The notes beneath the pieces were generated by a model, which was given only the letters and a program-made list of their open reading frames with translations, ran no database searches and had not been told where the DNA came from. Below, in pieces: positions 8,957 to 24,130 of a DNA stretch of 64,000 nucleotides. Location of the stretch: positions 1 to 64,000 of the forward strand of contig CALNWS010000001.1 in NCBI GenBank assembly GCA_940747215.1. The letters are read 5' to 3'. This DNA comes from an uncultured Paraburkholderia sp. GTDB taxonomy: Bacteria; Pseudomonadota; Gammaproteobacteria; Burkholderiales; Burkholderiaceae. The position numbers and the translations under genes were made by a program. Every line of letters begins with the position of its first letter. Position 1 is the first letter of the stretch.

Positions 8957-10441
8957 ATGAACGATTTCTGGCAACACTGTTCCGCATTGCTGGAGCGCGA
9001 GCTTACGCCCCAGCAATATGTGACGTGGATCAAACCGTTGGCCCCGGTTGCCTTTGACGACGCTGCGAACACGCTCAGTATCGCTGCGCCGAACCGTTTC
9101 AAGCTCGACTGGGTCAAGAGCCAGTTCTCCGGACGTATCGCGGACATGGCTCGCGATTTCTGGCAGGCGCCGGTCGACGTGCAATTCGTGCTGGATCCCA
9201 AAGCAGGCATGCGCGCCCCGGTGGCAACGGCGCCTGCGCGTCCGGCGTCGCCCGCACCGGCTAGCAGTCTGTCCGGCGGCGCGGCCGCCGCGGTCGATGC
9301 CGTCGACCTCGACCTGCCGAGTCTCGACGCGAACGAGGCCGCTGCGGCCCGTCGCACGTGGCGTCCGGGCCAGGGCGCAGGCGCCGGCGCGAACAGCGGC
9401 GAAAGCGATTCGATGTACGAGCGCTCGAAGCTGAACCCCGTGCTCACCTTCGACAACTTCGTGACCGGTAAGGCGAACCAGCTGGCACGCGCGGCCGCCA
9501 TTCAGGTTGCCGACAATCCCGGCATCTCCTACAACCCGCTGTTCCTATACGGCGGCGTGGGCCTCGGCAAAACCCACCTGATCCACGCGATCGGCAACCA
9601 GCTGCTGATGGACAAGACCGGCGCGCGCATCCGCTACATCCACGCGGAACAATATGTTTCCGACGTGGTGAAGGCTTATCAGCGCAAGGCGTTCGATGAT
9701 TTCAAGCGCTACTACCATTCGCTCGACCTGCTGCTGATCGACGATATTCAGTTCTTCTCCGGCAAGTCGCGCACGCAGGAAGAATTCTTCTACGCGTTCG
9801 AGGCGCTGGTCGCGAACAAGGCGCAGGTTATCATCACCAGCGACACGTATCCGAAAGAAATTTCCGGCATCGACGACCGTCTGATCTCGCGTTTCGACTC
9901 CGGCCTGACGGTCGCGATCGAGCCGCCCGAACTGGAAATGCGCGTCGCGATCCTGATGCGCAAGGCGCAGTCGGAATTCGTGAGCCTGAACGAAGACGTG
10001 GCGTTTTTCGTCGCCAAGCACCTGCGCTCGAACGTGCGTGAGCTCGAAGGCGCGCTGCGCAAGATCCTCGCGTACTCGAAGTTCCACGGCCGAGAAATCA
10101 CGATCGAAGTCACGAAAGAAGCGTTGAAAGACCTGCTGACGGTGCAAAACCGGCAGATTTCGGTAGAAAACATCCAGAAGACCACGGCTGACTTCTACAG
10201 CATCAAGGTCGCGGACATGTATTCGAAGAAGCGTCCGGCGAACATCGCGCGGCCGCGTCAGATCGCCATGTACCTCGCCAAGGAACTCACGCAGAAGAGC
10301 CTGCCGGAAATCGGCGAGTTGTTCGGCGGGCGCGACCACACCACGGTTCTGCACGCAGTGCGCAAGATTGCCGACGAGCGCGGCAAGGACGCGCAGCTGA
10401 ACCACGAACTGCACGTGCTGGAGCAGACGCTCAAGGGTTGA
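8957..10441 (+). CDS. dnaA: Chromosomal replication initiator DnaA
   Basis: DnaA binds DnaA boxes, melts oriC and loads the helicase. The 494-residue frame has the four domains. Domain I starts [20 protein letters not shown]. An Ala/Pro-rich linker spans about 85-150. The AAA+ domain has Walker [10 protein letters not shown] (199-207) and Walker [11 protein letters not shown] (from about 259). The C-terminal helix-turn-helix carries the DnaA signature [15 protein letters not shown]. The ATG at 8957 was chosen because it begins conserved domain I; the longer upstream frame is not conserved. The gene is followed by dnaN and gyrB in the classical order, and no damage is seen. Confidence 0.98.
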   Translation: MNDFWQHCSALLERELTPQQYVTWIKPLAPVAFDDAANTLSIAAPNRFKLDWVKSQFSGRIADMARDFWQAPVDVQFVLDPKAGMRAPVATAPARPASPAPASSLSGGAAAAVDAVDLDLPSLDANEAAAARRTWRPGQGAGAGANSGESDSMYERSKLNPVLTFDNFVTGKANQLARAAAIQVADNPGISYNPLFLYGGVGLGKTHLIHAIGNQLLMDKTGARIRYIHAEQYVSDVVKAYQRKAFDDFKRYYHSLDLLLIDDIQFFSGKSRTQEEFFYAFEALVANKAQVIITSDTYPKEISGIDDRLISRFDSGLTVAIEPPELEMRVAILMRKAQSEFVSLNEDVAFFVAKHLRSNVRELEGALRKILAYSKFHGREITIEVTKEALKDLLTVQNRQISVENIQKTTADFYSIKVADMYSKKRPANIARPRQIAMYLAKELTQKSLPEIGELFGGRDHTTVLHAVRKIADERGKDAQLNHELHVLEQTLKG

Positions 10442-10661
10442 GCGGGCTCTCTGGAAAATCGACCTGTTTATTTCGGAAATCGCCCCCAATTTAGTGAGAC
10501 GGTTCCTTTTTCAGGCACAATACAGGTTTAACCGCCCGGCGGCCGCGGGCGGACTTCACGCCGTGACAGGCGCTGCGTGGCGCCGGCGGGGAGCCGCGGC
10601 TGCGTGCTGGAAAACCTTACCTGGCAAGGCGCGCAGGCCGCCATATCAACAAAGGAACTCT

Positions 10662-14349
<3,688 letters not shown>

Positions 14350-14393
14350 GCGATTAGTAGAAATCGCCTAACTCCAACCGCTGCTAAACCGCC

Positions 14394-14427
14394 AAAAGCC
14401 CGTAGATCAGATCTACGGGCTTTTTTT
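14394..14427 (+). terminator. Rho-independent terminator after gyrB
   Basis: AAAAGCCCGTAGAT and ATCTACGGGCTTTT form a 14-bp stem with almost no loop, followed by a T-run. It ends the dnaA-dnaN-gyrB region. Confidence 0.92.
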
Positions 14428-14926
14428 CATTGCAAAATCAATTTTTGAAATCGTTTTTAAAGCCGCCTCGCGAATAAGACGAAACTATATGCTGGCTGCA
14501 TGTTCAATTCATTACCGGGCGAATGCCATCCACATATAGACGCTCAATAGCGAGCGAAAGCCAGCACAACAAAAAAGTAAAAAATTCATCATTAACCAAT
14601 TCAATTCCGAGATCCGAAACTATCTACCGGTTTAACAATTGATTACGCGCTTCTGATTGCCACAATTGTCTAACCTTTTATATTATCGCCGGTGGTGGAA
14701 TCATTGCTGTAAGTCATCTGTTGCGAAATACGCTTTGCATATTAATCCGCAATGAACACGCACGAGCGTCGTGAGCCGCGAATCTGACCGCGTTTGGTTC
14801 ACGCCTGCCGGATCGAAAATCAATCGAATAGCTTTAAAAGCCTGACCTGGACTGGGCCGGCTGCGGCAATCGCTGCGGCACTCAATAAGAGTTTCATCCG
14901 GGAAAAGCAAGAACAAGGGGTTCGCC
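14428..14926. other. AT-rich intergenic stretch before the VgrG remnant
   Basis: This 500-bp region is markedly more AT-rich than its surroundings and has no supported gene. It probably carried the promoter of the type VI secretion gene that follows. No repeat or hairpin beyond the gyrB terminator was noticed. The base composition hints that it arrived with the adjoining accessory genes. Confidence 0.4.
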
Positions 14927-15470
14927 ATGAGCACGCAAGACGGGATAAGCAGCATAATGGGCGGATTAATCCAGCAGGACCGCCTGCTTAAACTGGATAC
15001 GCCGCTGGGAACAAATGCGCTCGTACCGCAGCGAGTCGTCGGCCAATCGCGCATCGGGCGGCATTTCGAATTCACCGTCGATGTCGTTTCGACATCCGGC
15101 AGCGTCGAACTCAAAACCCTGATTGCCCAACCGGTTACGTTGTGGATTCAGCAATCCGATAAATCGTATATGCCGCATAACGGTTATGTTCACACCGCAC
15201 GGCGTCTCGGTTCGGACAGCGGGCTCACGAGTTATCAATTAGGTTTTGCTTCGTGGATGCATTTTCTGTGCTTCCGGCGCGATCAGCGCATCTGGCACGA
15301 CAAGAGCGCCGACGAAATCATAACCGACGTGTTCAACACGCATCCGCAGGCGCAAGGCATGTTTCAGTTCGCGCTGTCGCAGCCGCTGCCTTCGCGTTCG
15401 TATTGTCTCGTCAGGACGAGGACGACTGGAATTTCGTGCATCGTCTGCTCGAATCGGAGGGCCTCTTCGG
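14927..15470 (+). pseudogene. Type VI secretion spike protein VgrG, N-terminal remnant
   Basis: The frame starts MSTQDGISSIMGGLIQQDRL behind an AAGGGG ribosome site. It matches the VgrG N-terminal (gp44-like) domain: LVPQRVVGQSRIGRHFEFTVDV, LIAQPVTLWIQ, and GYVHTARRLGSDSGLTSYQL. A frameshift near 15405 moves the continuation (ESEGLFGGW, preceded by QDEDDWNFVHRLL) to another frame. At about 15470 the sequence passes into an unrelated DUF4123 protein. Intact VgrG exceeds 600 residues, so the gp5-like needle is absent. It was probably a T6SS spike with a linked adaptor and effector. Confidence 0.75.
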
Positions 15471-16104
15471 CGGCTGGCTCGCCAGCCACGTTCCGGCGGA
15501 CGCGCTCGCCGCGCATTGGTCGCAACAGATTCTGCAACCGCGGACAATCGCGGCCGCCAATGCGCATTGCGTTTCTACGACTCGCGCGCGCTCAGCCCGC
15601 TCTGGCCGATGCTGGCGCCGGGCAACGGCAGGCGGGCGCTGCTGGGACCGGTGAGCGTGTGGCACGCACTGGACGCGTGCGCCAAACCTTGTGTCTACAC
15701 GAGTACCGACACGTCGCTCGCCGATCTCGCTCTGACCGATGCGCAATGGCAGGCGATTCATCGTCACGGCCTGATCAATCGCGCGCTTGGTCTGCACATG
15801 CTCGAAACCGGCCGTCAGCCGACTCCGCAGGAAGTGAAAGCCGCGAGCGCGAGTGCCGCGAGCGCCGAGCAATACGAGTTAAGCGACCGCGACGACATCG
15901 TTGAGTTCGTCGGTCATGCGTTTGTCTGGCATCCGTAATTCGACCTGTATCCGAAGGTGGCGCAGGCGCTTCAACAGCGCGCCGGATGACTTTTACACAG
16001 CAGCCGTCAGCGAACTGTCCGACGAAGAGATTGCAGGGATTCAACGCGGCAACTGGATCGACGAGAAGTCGTGCACGTCTGCTGCAAGCAATCAACCGCG
16101 CTAA
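15471..16104 (+). pseudogene. DUF4123 T6SS adaptor (Tap/TEC-like), degraded
   Basis: Segments read WLASHVPADALAAHWSQQIL, then after a frame change ALRFYDSRALSPLWPML, ALLGPVSVWHALD and LTDAQWQAIHRHGLINRAL, and finally after further frame changes DFYTAAVSELSDEEIAGI. The LRFYD segment followed by a central GPVSxW is characteristic of DUF4123 proteins, which load effectors onto VgrG. There are at least three frame changes. Its N-terminus was lost in the deletion that joined it to vgrG, an arrangement that still shows the original vgrG-adaptor order. Confidence 0.6.
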
Positions 16105-16145
16105 GCGACCTCGACCAACATTTTCGAATATTTCGCCGGCCCTCA

Positions 16146-18548
16146 GTGTGTGAAGAGAGTGTATGGACTTGACCGATCGTGTATTGCGGCGCTTCTGTAA
16201 TCACATGGTAGCTCACGCCATTGCGCGGATTGAGCCAGAAGGTCGGCGTGGTTTGCTGACTGCCCAATAGCGTAATCAACAAATTGCTCGCAATGTCACG
16301 TTGCGAGAAACCGGCCTGTTGCGTGCGCGTGCGGTCCACGTCGATGAAAATACGCGACAGATCGACGGGCTGCTGAATACGCGCGTCGACGAGACCGGGC
16401 ATTTTGCGCAACCTGTTCAGCAGATTTGCGGCAAACACACGATTGCCCGCCACGTTGCGCCCGACGATCTGAATGTCGATCGGCGAGGGCATGCCGAAGT
16501 TCAGCGTCTAGCTCACGATGTCCGCCGGCAGAAATGCGAATTGTACGCTGGGAAATTCGTCGGTGAGCGTGCGCCGCAGTTTGCGCACGTAATCCGCGCT
16601 CGGGTGATGATCGGCATTCAACGTGATGAGCACGTCCGAATCCGAGGTGCCGATCGTGCCCGTGCTGCTGTACGACAGATTGATGCCGGACACCGGCAGG
16701 CCGATGTTGTCGATGATCGAATGCAGTTCGTTTTGCGGGATCAACTGGCGAATGCGCGTATCCACACGATCCGTCATGGCAGCGGTTTCTTCAACACGCA
16801 TGCTGGTTTTCGCCCGCAGATGCAGTGCGATCGTGCCTGCGTCCACTTGCGGGAAAAAGTCGCGGCCGAAGAACGACATCAACAACATCGAAGCGCCGCA
16901 GCATACGAGAACAGCGTCACGAAAAGGCCTAGCCGCTCAACGCGCGCTTCGAGAAACACGCGATAGCGATCACGCAAACGCGCGAAGAGCCGCCTTCGAA
17001 AGCGTAATGCACACGCATGAACGGATTGCGCGTTTGCGCAGGAGCGTTATGCAGATCCGCCGGTTTGTGGTGATAGCGCAGCAGGTATTTCGCGAGCGTA
17101 GGCACGAGCGTACGCGAGAAGAAATACGACGCGAGCATCGCGAACACCACCGCCTCGGCAAGCGGAATGAACAGATAGTGCGCGACGCCCGTGAGCAGAA
17201 ACATCGGCACGAACACGATACGATCGACAACGTAGAGACGAGCGTTGGAATCGCGATCTGATGCACGCCGTCGAGAATCGCCTGCTCCAGCGTCTTGCCC
17301 TGTTCGAGTTGGTGACTGATGTTTTCGATCGCGACGGTCGCGTCGTCCACCAGAATGCCGACGGCGAGCGCGAAGCCGCTGAGCATCATGATGTTGATGG
17401 TTTCACCGAGCAGGGAGAGCGCGATGATCGACGTGATCATCGACAACGGAATCGACACCGCGATGATGAGCGTGGCGCGCCAGTTATCGAGAAAGAGCAG
17501 AATCATGAGACCTGTCAGGCACGCGGCGATCAGCGCTTCGCGCAATACGCCTTGTACGGATGCGCGCACGAACAGCGACTGATCGACGACTGGATCGATA
17601 TTCAGAGAGGCCGGCACGAGATTGCGCAGCGTCGGCATCATCTTCTTGTGCGGTCCACGATTTCCAGCGTGGACGTATTGCCGCTTTTGTTGATCGTGAG
17701 TAGTGCGGCGCGCTGACCGTTCACGCGTACGATGTTGGTTTGCGGCTGAAAACCATCGCGAACGTGCGTGACGTCGCGAATGTGGACCGTGCCGTTCGCG
17801 GTGGACCTGATCAGGATGTTGTTCAGGCCGGCGAGCGTGTCTGGGCTGCCGTTCATTTCCACCGAGTATTCGGTCGAGCCGATTTTTGCCGTGCCCGAAG
17901 GCAGAATCAGATTTTGCGCGGTGACGGAGTTCACCACGTCCATCGGCGAAAGATTGCGCTCCTGCAGTTTACGCGAATCGATGTCCACCATGATCTGACG
18001 CTGCTTGCCGCCGTACGGCAACGGCGCGGATGCGCCGGGCACGGTGGCGAGTTGCGTCTTCAGGAAGTTGTTGCCGAAGTCGTATATATAGCTCCTGCTC
18101 AGTGAGCGACGCCGACGAAAGCGCGAGCCGCAGGATCGGAACTGTGGACGGGTTGTAGCACAGGATGTTCGGCGGCGTGATGCCCGGCGGCAACGACCGC
18201 AATTGCGTTTGCGAGAGCGCAGTGACTTCGGCGAGCGCCTCGTCGATATTCGCGTGCGGCTGGAAAAATATCTTGATGACCGCGATACTGTTCAGCGACG
18301 TGGATTCGGTATGCTCGATGCCGTTCACCGCCACCGACAGGCCGCGCTCGTAAGTCAGTACGATGCGCTTTTCCATTTCGTCGGCGGGCAGGCCTTATAC
18401 GACCAGATCACCGACAGAACGGGAATGTCGATATTAGGGAAGATATCGGTAGGCGTGTGCAGGATCGTCATAGGGCCGACGATCAGCAGAAGCAGCGCCA
18501 GTACGAGAAGATGTAGGGGCACCTGAGCGCGAGCCGCACGATCCACAT
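16146..18548 (-). pseudogene. RND-family multidrug efflux permease (AcrB/MdtB-like), degraded
   Basis: The start MWIVRLALR at 18548 leads into LALLLLIVGPMTILHTPTDIFPNID, the first transmembrane helix and TDIFP motif of RND pumps. Porter-domain pieces follow (TALSQTQLRSLPPGITPP, YGGKQRQIMVDID). The TM4 region reads [22 protein letters not shown] with its essential Asp pair, and further on come [12 protein letters not shown] and FFGRDFFPQVDAG. Several frameshifts and a TAG at 16508-16510 (where relatives have Gln in VSQ) break the gene. About the last third of a roughly 1,030-residue protein is missing beyond 16146. It would have been an inner-membrane proton-driven exporter. Confidence 0.8.
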
Positions 18549-19057
18549 GATTAGCGCAACCGTCCGTAGCTTGAGAACGCTGTATCACGCGCATCGCACG
18601 AACGGGCGAAATGTCCCCTACATGTCATACGGAAGTCACAACCGGCGCGCGCGGCTGCCGCGGATAAAACTGCGAACGGAGACGCGAACAAAGACTCGCA
18701 CAAAAACCCGAACAAAGACGCAGACGGATCGCGCGGATTCAGCGAATGGTCCGACAGTACACGTTTTTGATATCTCACTCCGGCAGGGTTTATGATGGAC
18801 TCGTTACGACGCGTTCAGCCAAGATGATCAGGCCAGCGCGCCGTAATGGGAATAGGACGAAACGACGGGTGAATACCCCTTTTTCGCGCTTTTCTTGGCC
18901 CCGTAAAACGGGAACAATGAACTCGAACCTCTACGCGTATCTCGCGCAGCAGATTGGGTGCGTACGCAACGTTTATCGGCGGAGCGGCGCTTTTTGTCAT
19001 CACCTTTGACCGGCACGGAATCCATAAAACCGGCTATGGGAGAAACGGGGAAATATC
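18549..19057. other. Low-complexity intergenic region with relics
   Basis: There is no supported gene in this 509-bp gap. It holds the 12-bp periodic repeat at 18672-18731 and short open stretches (for example from 18917) that match nothing I recognise. The RND promoter should lie at its left end. Confidence 0.4.
18672..18731 (+). repeat. Imperfect 12-bp tandem repeat (about 5 units)
   Basis: Successive 12-mers GCGAACGGAGAC, GCGAACAAAGAC, TCGCACAAAAAC, CCGAACAAAGAC and GCAGACGGATCG share a clear 12-bp period. In one frame they would encode alternating Arg-Thr-Lys-Thr, but no gene context supports translation. Confidence 0.7.
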
Positions 19058-19268
19058 ATGCAAATCGGTTCCATTATCCGATCGGTGCACATCGCCGTGC
19101 CGCAAGACGCGCGGAATTGTCATGCGAATTCTGGGCGACATGGCCATGGTGGCGTGGTATGCCGGCGAGCCCGGCGCATCGCTGCAACTGAACACCGAAC
19201 CCTTTTTCCTTGAAGACCTCATCGACACGGGCGAGCTCGTGCGCCCGTCCAGCGCGCAGATGCATTGA
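19058..19268 (+). pseudogene. Small conserved Burkholderia-type protein, frameshifted
   Basis: From the ATG at 19058 the frame reads MQIGSIIRSVHIAVPQDAR. The natural continuation GIVMRILGDMAMVAWYAGEP, ending LVRPSSAQMH, is in a different frame. A small deletion at about 19115 therefore splits a protein of roughly 70 residues. I recall similar short proteins of unknown function in Burkholderia but cannot name a family. No signal peptide or membrane helix is visible. Confidence 0.5.
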
Positions 19269-19419
19269 AGGCAATTGATTTCGAGTTCTGCTTGCGTCGT
19301 AGTTGCGTCGTGCGTAAGCTTTATGAAAACTGAGCTTTCAGCTCGCTGTCAGTTCCCGCGTGGCCGTATTGTAAGTCGTTACTCTCGTCTTTGACGGCGG
19401 CGCGGCGCACAATGCGGGA

Positions 19420-20448
19420 ATGAACGACGATACCCTCGACTCCGGGAACGGCGCCAACAGCGCGGTTCCCTTCGCCCGGCTGCAGCCGGAAATCGTGCTC
19501 GACGCGCTCGACAGCGTGCTCGGCACCGCCGGCGTGCGCACCGACGGGCGCATGCTTCCGCTCAACAGCTACGAGAACCGCGTCTACCAAGTCGGCGTGG
19601 AAGACGGCCCGCCTGTGATCGCCAAATTTTATCGCCCGGAGCGTTGGAGCGACGCGGCCATTCTCGAAGAGCACGCCTTCGTGGCCGATCTCGCCGCACG
19701 CGAGATTCCGGCCGTATCCGCGCGCGTCTACGAGGGACGCACGCTTCACACATTCGACGGTTTCCGCTTTTCGATCTTCGAGCGACGCGGCGGCCGCGCG
19801 CCGGATCTGGACAGGCGCGATACGCTCGAATGGCTCGGGCGTTTCATCGGGCGAATTCACGCGGTGGGGCAAACGCAGAGTTACGCCGAACGGCCCACGC
19901 TCGACATCAACACGTTCGGCTACGAGCCGCGCGATTTCCTGCTTACGCACCGCTTCGTGCCGGACGACGTGCGCGCCGCGTGGGAAGCCGCGATCAATCT
20001 CGCGTTCGAAGGCGTGGAGCGCGCCTTCGAACGTGCGGGCGAAATTCGCATGTTGCGAATGCACGGCGATTGTCATCCGAGCAACGTGCTGTGGACAGAC
20101 GCGGGCCCGCATTTCGTCGATTTCGACGATAGCCGCATGGGACCGGCGATTCAGGATTTGTGGCTGCTGCTGCCGGGCGATCGCGCGGACGCGTCGAAAT
20201 CGCTCGCGGATCTGCTCGCCGGTTACGAAGACTTCTGCGAGTTCGAGCCGCGCGAGTTGTACCTCGTCGAAGCATTGCGCACGTTGCGGCTGATTCACTA
20301 TCAGGCGTGGCTCGCGCGCCGCTGGGACGATCCTGCGTTTCCTGCCGCATTTCCGTGGTTCAACACGCAGCGCTACTGGGAAGACCGCATTCTGGAGATG
20401 CGCGAACAGATCGGCGCGATGCAGGAAGGACCGCTCTGGCCCGTTTGA
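19420..20448 (+). CDS. srkA: Stress response kinase SrkA (YihE family)
   Basis: The intact frame of 342 residues encodes an aminoglycoside-phosphotransferase-fold Ser/Thr kinase. SrkA (YihE) protects cells against stress-induced death in E. coli. Visible features are the N-lobe LNSYENRVYQVGVEDGPPVIAKFYRPERW with the ATP-binding lysine, the catalytic loop MHGDCHPSNVLW (H-G-D-x4-N), and the metal-binding FVDFDD. The length is near the 328 of E. coli. It is one of very few intact genes between 14.4 and 33 kb, suggesting it is still selected. Confidence 0.92.
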   Translation: MNDDTLDSGNGANSAVPFARLQPEIVLDALDSVLGTAGVRTDGRMLPLNSYENRVYQVGVEDGPPVIAKFYRPERWSDAAILEEHAFVADLAAREIPAVSARVYEGRTLHTFDGFRFSIFERRGGRAPDLDRRDTLEWLGRFIGRIHAVGQTQSYAERPTLDINTFGYEPRDFLLTHRFVPDDVRAAWEAAINLAFEGVERAFERAGEIRMLRMHGDCHPSNVLWTDAGPHFVDFDDSRMGPAIQDLWLLLPGDRADASKSLADLLAGYEDFCEFEPRELYLVEALRTLRLIHYQAWLARRWDDPAFPAAFPWFNTQRYWEDRILEMREQIGAMQEGPLWPV

Positions 20449-20490
20449 ATCCAGGCGCGAGCGACCACAGCGAACTCAGCGGCGCCCGCG

Positions 20491-22190
20491 CTATTCCTGC
20501 GACGCCACGTTCGACGACTCCACCAGCGTCGAACGAACGATCACTTCGGCGCGCACGTAGCGCCCGATCGCTTCGATGGCCGGGCGCATCTGCACGAAAT
20601 CGGCGGGCGTGCAGACGTCGCTGTCGAAATGCGTGGTGCCGTCACGCGTCATGGTGACGACGTTGGTCTGCGGATCGAACGCATACTGCGACTGAAAATC
20701 GACGAAACGATCCTGCGTGCGCTTCGCTTCCGGCATATCGAGCACGCGGAAATTGGCGGGCAGTTCGATCCGCGCGCGCTCGTGCAGCGTGAGATTGTGG
20801 CAAACGAACGGCTGCGTGCGCCGACGCTCGCCGAGCCAGCGTATCCGCTTCGAAGCCGCCCGCGAGACTCGTGAGCGTCGGAATCGACGCCGCTGCGCGC
20901 GCTTGTTCCGCCGACGCGCCGGCTACTTCCATGCGATACGTGAAGCTCGCCGAGCATCCGGCGCGATCTTGATCGCAAGGTCCGTATTGCGCGTCATGAG
21001 CGCCGTCGCGGGCGTGCTCGCGAGCTTGCCCTGATCGACCAGCACGGTAGGCCGGTTCATGTCCGACGACGGCAAGAATCCGAACTCCACGTTCGACGCC
21101 GTCGAATCCGCGTACTGCTGCAAATCGGGCAGCCACGTGATCACATGATTGATGACGCCGTAGCCCGGTACGCTCGACAACGTGTAGATCGTGCCGCTGC
21201 TGATCAGCGCGGGCTCGTTGCGCACGCCGACGGCATCCAGCAGCGCGCCGTATAGCGCCGCGTGATCCTTGCAGTCGCCGTAACGGTTGGCGAGCACGTC
21301 GCGCGCGCTGTACGGCACCACGGCACCGCGTCCGACGTTGATCGCCACATCGGACGTTGCAGCGGACCCAGTCGTAGAGCGTCTTGGCCTTGTCACGTGG
21401 CGTGTGGTCACGCGCGGTGAGAGCGCGCGCGAGGCGCGTGATCGTCGGATCCTGCGCGCCGGGATCGGCGGCCGAGTTGTGGTAAGTGGCGGCGAACGCG
21501 GCGTAATCGGGAAACGTCGACACCATCAGGCGGGGGTCGCCGTACGACACGTACGCGATTGAGCCGCGTTCGAGGCGGCTGTAATGCGCCTTGTCGTAGC
21601 GGAATTCGTAGCGCGTGCGACCATCGCGCGTGACCGGCTGCAACGCGACGAAGCCGCAGGCGTCGGCGTACAGCGGTTTGTCGGCGGGAAGGCCGTAGAT
21701 CAGCTTGAAGTTGTGTGCGTGGACGCAAGGTCGGGCGGCGTGAAGTCGCTGAATTCGCCCGGCACGATGGGTTTCTTCTGTGTTTTCCGATACGTGAGAT
21801 GCACACGTGCGCCCGGTTCCACGGTGGGAAAAATGATCACCTTTTCCTGGATGTCCTAGAACATCGGCGCGTCGAACGAACGGGCTTCCTGCACGTCGCG
21901 AATCTGATCCGGCTGTACGTCGTGGCGGACGCCGTCGGCGGTCTGCGTGTACGCCTCCAGAATCTGCACGTCCGCCATGTTGCGGTTGAACCAGACGTAT
22001 TGCTTAGCCACGCGCCCGATGCCCGCCTCGTTGTTCACGAGCAGCGTCATCGAATCGAGCTTGGCGTACGAGCCGTCTTCGTTGACGGTGAAGGTCTACG
22101 TTTCGCCTTCGTTGGTGTACGGGTCGTCGAGTTTGACCGGAATGCTCGCGCCTGCTGCGTGAACGCCGGCCAGCCAGCCTTTCAACCGGA
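20491..22190 (-). pseudogene. DUF3857/transglutaminase-like periplasmic protein, degraded
   Basis: N-terminal DUF3857 pieces (AKLDSMTLLVNNEAGIGRVAKQY, then GVRHDVQPDQIRDVQEARSF) are followed by a transglutaminase core with RYGDCKDHAALYGALLDAVG (catalytic Cys) and GYGVINHVITWLP (His), then a C-terminal DUF3858-like part ending VESSNVASQE. TAG codons interrupt the frame at 21856-21858 and 22096-22098, and there are frame changes near 21700, 21390, 20930 and 20750. The start and signal peptide are not found, so the 5' boundary is approximate. Intact relatives are about 640 residues. Confidence 0.7.
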
Positions 22191-22417
22191 CGACCTGGAC
22201 CGCAAGCCGGGTCGTCCGAGCCTCCCTTTCTCACTCCTTCTCACTTGGCTTGCCGTGAGCGCGCTTCAACCTGTGCCGCTGCGCGCGGGCGATGGTTTGA
22301 TCCGCTGCGCCTGGAGCCCGATGTGAACGAACGCGCCCGACTCGATCGATATGAAACCCGCGGACGGCGGGACGCGCTCGCTATGTCGCGCATGCGCCGG
22401 AGCGCGGTCGTCATCTG

Positions 22418-23069
22418 ATGGACGACGCCGAGCAGGCGGCGCGGCGTAAGCGTTCGAGGCGTGCGAGTTTCATCAAATGGCTGCGCAAGGTGCACGGCTG
22501 GGTCGGGTTGTGGGGCGCAGTGCTTGGGCTGATGTTCGGCGCGACCGGCTTTCTACTGAATCACCTTGCGGGTCCGTTGAAAGTATCGACGGGCGAACTG
22601 CAGGTCGACGAAATGCAGCTCGCCGTGCCGCAGAAGGGTTGGCATTCGCCCGCGGAAATGACGAAGTAGCTGAAGGGCGAACTGAAGATCGACGGCAAGC
22701 CCGGACGTATGCGGCGTGAGCCAGCGCATGCCGTCGCGTGGGGCGATCGCAGCACGATTCAGCCCGAATTCTGGCAGGTCGGCATCATGGCCGCCGGGGC
22801 AGAACGTGCAGGCCGAATACTGGGTCGGCAACGGTTTCGTCGCGATTTAAACACACGCAAACACGTTTTTCGCCACGATGAACAATCTCCACAAGGGCAT
22901 GGGATTGAGCGTCGGCTGGGTGCTGCTGATCGACACGATTGCCGGCAGCCTGATTCTGCTGTCGCTTACCGGCGTGCTGCTATGGACCGAGCTCAACAAA
23001 CGGAAAATGGTGGGCGTGGTGCTGGTGGCTGGATCGATCGTGGCGGCGCTGGCTTGCTGCCTTACGTGA
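22418..23069 (+). pseudogene. PepSY-associated transmembrane protein, degraded
   Basis: The frame starts MDDAEQAARRKRSRRASFIKW and continues LRKVHGWVGLWGAVLGLMFGATGFLLNH, the first PepSY-TM helix. A TAG at 22667-22669 falls in SPAEMTK|LKGELKIDGKP. After frame changes, the last helix reads GWVLLIDTIAGSLILLSLTGVLLWTELN. Such proteins are inner-membrane components often linked to siderophore or iron-reduction functions. Some middle sequence is missing compared with relatives of about 200-220 residues. Confidence 0.65.
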
Positions 23070-23114
23070 GCACACAAAACACGCAAACGCAGCCAGCCAG
23101 AAAATAAGACCTTT

Positions 23115-24130
23115 CTAAACGCGGCAGGCCGTTCCGCTCGAAGCGGCCACTTCCCGCGCGGCCTTGGCGTCTTCCACCTGCAGCAACGTGGGCAGCGACA
23201 CGCCGTTCTTGGCAGCGGTCACTTCGGCGAGAATCGACACGGCAATTTCCGGCGGCGTTCTGCTGCCGATGTAAATACCCACCAGCCCATGCAGGCGCGC
23301 GAGTTCGGTTTCGTTGAGATCGAATTCCTTCAGGCGCTAGCGCCGCGCCTGGTTGTTCCGTCTGGAGCCGAGCGCACCCACGTAGAACGCCGGCGTCTTC
23401 AACGCTTCCATCAGCGCGAGATCGTCGAGTTTCGGCTCGTGCGTGAGCGCAATCACGGCGCACCGTTCGTCGAGCTTCATGTCGATCACGGTATCGTCCG
23501 GCATGGTTCGCACGATCTTCGTGCCGGGAATGCTCCACTCTTCCGTGTATTCTTCGCGCGGATCGCACACGGTGACCTGATAGTCGAGACCCAGCGCGAT
23601 ATTGCACAGATAACGCGACAACTGCCCCGCGCCGATCACGAGCATCCGGTAACGCGGGCCGTGAATCGTCAGCAGACGCTCGCCGTCGAAACTCACGCCG
23701 TCCGTCGCCTGCGCCTGATCGAGCCGCGCGACGCCCGTCGCCATGTCAAGTTCGCGCGCGACGAGCCGGCCGTTTTCAACGGCGTCGCACAGTTCGGCGA
23801 TGCCGCTCTGTTTCGTGAGCGGCTCCAGCACCAATTGGATCGTGCCGCTGCGGGCAGGCCGAAGCGATGCTCCGCCGTGATGCCGTATTTCACCGCTTCG
23901 GGATGCGTCTGCTCGATGCCGCGTTGACGCACGCGATCGATCAGATCGTCTTCGATACAGCCGCCCGACACCGAGCCGACCACGAGGCCATCGTCGCGCA
24001 CCACGAGCATCGCGCCCTCCGGACGCGGCGACGAGCCCCACATTTTCACCACCGTCACCAGTAGCGCGCGATGTCCTTCTTCGAGCCAGCGTGCGCTGGA
24101 CTTCAGGACTTCGAGATCCACGCTGTCCAT
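23115..24130 (-). pseudogene. XdhC/CoxF-family molybdenum cofactor maturation protein, broken
   Basis: The start MDSVDLEVLKSSARWLEEG continues with VVKMWGSSPRPEGAMLVV and GSVSGGCIEDDLID, the XdhC N-terminal domain. After a frameshift near 23860 the Rossmann domain follows (MLVIGAGQLSRYLCNIALGL, VTVCDPREEY, VGALGSRRNN). A TAG at 23337-23339 interrupts RR|RLKEFDLNETELARLHG. The frame then stays open to TACRV and a TAG at 23115, apparently the natural stop. XdhC proteins insert sulfurated Mo cofactor into xanthine or CO dehydrogenase-type enzymes. It lies beside coxG and coxD/E homologues. Confidence 0.75.

Noticed and set aside
18672-18731. CRISPR-like array
   Set aside because: Units are 12 bp, contiguous and imperfect, with no spacers and no cas genes. 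No CRISPR array was seen in the window.
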